A DNA stretch of 64,000 nucleotides from Streptomyces kurssanovii (GTDB taxonomy: Bacteria; Actinomycetota; Actinomycetes; Streptomycetales; Streptomycetaceae). Positions 62,592 through 64,000 of this stretch are shown here, one piece after another (within the stretch, counting starts at the first letter, position 1; every line of letters starts with the position of its first letter). Below the pieces are notes generated by a model, which saw only the letters and a list, made by a program, of their open reading frames with translations, had not been told where the DNA came from and ran no database searches. The translations under genes were made by a program, and so were the position numbers. The stretch covers positions 57,102 through 121,101 of the forward strand of contig NZ_BMTN01000023.1 in assembly GCF_014649695.1 (NCBI RefSeq). The letters are read 5' to 3'.

Positions 62592-63293
62592 TCACTGCTT
62601 TGCGCTGATGAGAGTGCGCAGGAAAACCACGTCCACTTCTTCCAGGGACCGGACGACGACCCGGCCGCCGGCCGGCTGGATCGGGGCCACGGACGGGACG
62701 GCGACCACCCGGCATCCCGCGGCCTCGGCGGACGCCACGCCGGTCGCCGTGTCCTCCACGACGGCGCATCTCGCCGGGTCCGCGCCCAGGCCCTGGGCGG
62801 CGAGAAGATACGGGTCGGGGTGCGGCTTGGTGCGCGGCACCTCGTCCCCCGCGACCGAGAGCGCGAAGTGCTGGGGCCCCAGGGAGGCGAGGACCCGGTC
62901 GATGATGCGCCGGTGCGAGGCGGACACGAGCGCCGTGGGCACATTGTGCGCCGCCAGTTCGGCGAGCAGCCGGGCCGCACCCGGCATCAGCGGTACACCC
63001 CTGCTGATCCGCTCCTCGAACTTGTCGTTGAGCAGTACGGTCAGCTCCGCGAGGCCGATGTCGGCGCCGGTGGCCTCGATGAGATAGCCCGCGCTCCGGG
63101 TCATCGGTCCGCCGACCACCACGTCCCGCCAGGCCTCGTCCAGCCGGTGCCCGAGATCCGCGAAGACCTCCACCTCCGCGTCCCACCAGAAACCCTCTGT
63201 GTCCACGAGGGTGCCGTCCATGTCGAGAAATACGGCCTGCAGTGCGGCCGCTTCCGCCGAACGGGTCAGTGACGCGGGGACCGTGCTGGTCAT
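62592..63293 (-). CDS. HAD-superfamily hydrolase (phosphatase/phosphoglucomutase-like)
   Basis: A 233-residue HAD subfamily IA hydrolase. Motif I is QAVFLDMDGTLVDTEGFWW with the nucleophile Asp, motif II is ALVSASHRRIIDRVL, motif III the Lys in DEVPRTKPHPDPYLLAAQGL, and motif IV VVEDTATGVASAEAAG. A cap domain lies between about residues 35 and 95. The substrate is probably a small phosphorylated metabolite but cannot be fixed. I chose ATG 63293. It lies 109 bp past the metH stop on the same strand. Confidence 0.9.
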   Translation of the reverse strand: MTSTVPASLTRSAEAAALQAVFLDMDGTLVDTEGFWWDAEVEVFADLGHRLDEAWRDVVVGGPMTRSAGYLIEATGADIGLAELTVLLNDKFEERISRGVPLMPGAARLLAELAAHNVPTALVSASHRRIIDRVLASLGPQHFALSVAGDEVPRTKPHPDPYLLAAQGLGADPARCAVVEDTATGVASAEAAGCRVVAVPSVAPIQPAGGRVVVRSLEEVDVVFLRTLISAKQ

Positions 63294-63402
63294 AGGCACA
63301 CCTCCGTGAGGGACGAGAAGGCCGGCCACCTCTCCCCAGCGGCTCTCCCGCGGGGACAGGCGACCGGCCTGCACTGGACCGACCAGTGTACGACCCGAAC
63401 GA

Positions 63403-64000
63403 TCAGCGTGCGTTGAAATACTTCGCCTCGGGGTGGTGGATGACGATCGCGTCGGTGGACTGCTCCGGATGGAGCTGGAACTCCTCGGACAGCTGGACGC
63501 CGATCCGCTCGGGCTCGAGCAGCTCCGCGATCTTGGCCCGGTCCTCGAGATCGGGGCACGCGCCGTAGCCGAGGGAGAACCGGGCGCCGCGGTACTTCAG
63601 GGCGAACATGTCCTCCACGTCGGCCGGGTCCTCGCCGCCGAAGCCGAGTTCGGCGCGCACCCGGGCGTGCCAGTACTCGGCCAGCGCCTCCGCGAGCTGG
63701 ACGGACAGGCCGTGGAGCTCCAGGTAGTCGCGGTAGGAGTTGGCTTCGAACAGCTTGGCGGTCTCCTCGCCGATGCGGGAACCGACGGTGACGACCTGCA
63801 GGCCGACGACATCGGTCTCACCGGACTCCTCTGGGCGGAAGAAGTCCGCCAGGCACAGGTGCCGGCCGCGACGCTGCCGCGGGAAGGAGAAGCGGGTCCG
63901 CTCGGAGCCGTCGTCGCCGAGGATGATCAGGTCGTCACCCTTGGAGACGCAGGGGAAGTAGCCGTGGACGACGGCCGCTTCGAGGAGGTTGTCGGTCTGC
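63403..64000 (-). CDS. metH: Methionine synthase MetH, C-terminal part (cut by window edge)
   Basis: The last 198 residues of cobalamin-dependent methionine synthase, which makes methionine from homocysteine and methyl-tetrahydrofolate. The visible region is the C-terminal reactivation (AdoMet-binding) domain: GYFPCVSKGDDLIIL, HLCLADFFRPEESGETDVVGLQVVTVGS, ANSYRDYLELHGLSVQLAEALAEYWHARVRAE, and the ending YGACPDLEDRAKIAELLEPERIGVQLSEEFQLHPEQSTDAIV followed by HPEAKYFNAR. The reading frame is open to the window edge, so the start lies beyond 64000. Confidence 0.96.
   Translation of the reverse strand, partial: QTDNLLEAAVVHGYFPCVSKGDDLIILGDDGSERTRFSFPRQRRGRHLCLADFFRPEESGETDVVGLQVVTVGSRIGEETAKLFEANSYRDYLELHGLSVQLAEALAEYWHARVRAELGFGGEDPADVEDMFALKYRGARFSLGYGACPDLEDRAKIAELLEPERIGVQLSEEFQLHPEQSTDAIVIHHPEAKYFNAR

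Overview
The window is a stretch of high-GC actinobacterial chromosome, almost certainly from a Streptomyces. The signs are very strong third-position GC, many GTG starts, a complete Pup-proteasome locus, PafBC, an actinobacterial 3Fe-4S ferredoxin beside the proteasomal ATPase, a mycosin, and dispersed Streptomyces-type intergenic repeats. From memory, the gene order resembles the S. coelicolor core region running from pheST/infC to the proteasome genes and metH. I saw no tRNA, rRNA, CRISPR array, prophage or insertion sequence.

Layout. 1-2.2 kb: an uncharacterised DUF2182/DUF1326 pair. 2.6-10.5 kb (minus strand): translation genes pheS-pheT, infC-rpmI-rplT and a SpoU-family RNA methyltransferase, plus an orphan PAS histidine kinase. 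infC has a long leader with hairpins, a terminator-like attenuator and an apparent AUC start codon. 10.5-14.4 kb: DUF1844, SseB, an orphan mycosin protease and its overlapping Pro-rich membrane partner. 14.6-16.8 kb: a PLP amino-acid deaminase/aldolase-type protein and a DUF2510 membrane protein. 16.9-23.6 kb: a self-contained ethanolamine/gamma-glutamyl pathway island with SDR, ALDH, a GlnA4-like ligase, a divergent GntR regulator, an Eat permease and a PuuD-like hydrolase. 23.7-29.2 kb: a LysR/TDT transporter pair, a BtuF-like protein, an XRE-cupin regulator, a 5'-3' exonuclease and an iron-box-controlled siderophore-interacting protein. Between them lies what looks like the 3' stub of a lost gene.

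29.5-36.3 kb: a MerR-controlled membrane protein/ABA4-like pair, the ECF sigma factor SigK-like gene with its anti-sigma RskA, a cyclopropane-fatty-acid synthase-type methyltransferase, an ADP-ribosylglycohydrolase and a SnoaL-like protein. 36.5-46.6 kb (minus strand): pafA, two FKBP prolyl isomerases, pafB-pafC, two small proteins, tatA, tatC and the Ski2-type helicase HelY. 46.6-49 kb: an MFS exporter divergent from a LacI regulator with a candidate shared operator. 49.3-55.6 kb: arc, dop, pup, prcB and prcA, with a ferredoxin divergent from arc. Pup already ends in Glu, so no deamidation step is needed. 55.6-64 kb: a secreted or anchored hypothetical protein, TrmI, a site-2 protease, a RecB-like nuclease with an Fe-S-type cysteine pattern, an orphan NarL-type response regulator, an oligopeptide-binding lipoprotein, a HAD hydrolase and the 3' end of metH.

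The best candidates for under-described biology are the infC leader and AUC start, the MerR/membrane/ABA4-like module with its three operator half-sites, the DUF2182/DUF1326 pair, the orphan mycosin module and the complete ethanolamine gamma-glutamylation island. All family calls come from reading translated sequence and recognising motifs. No database search was run.
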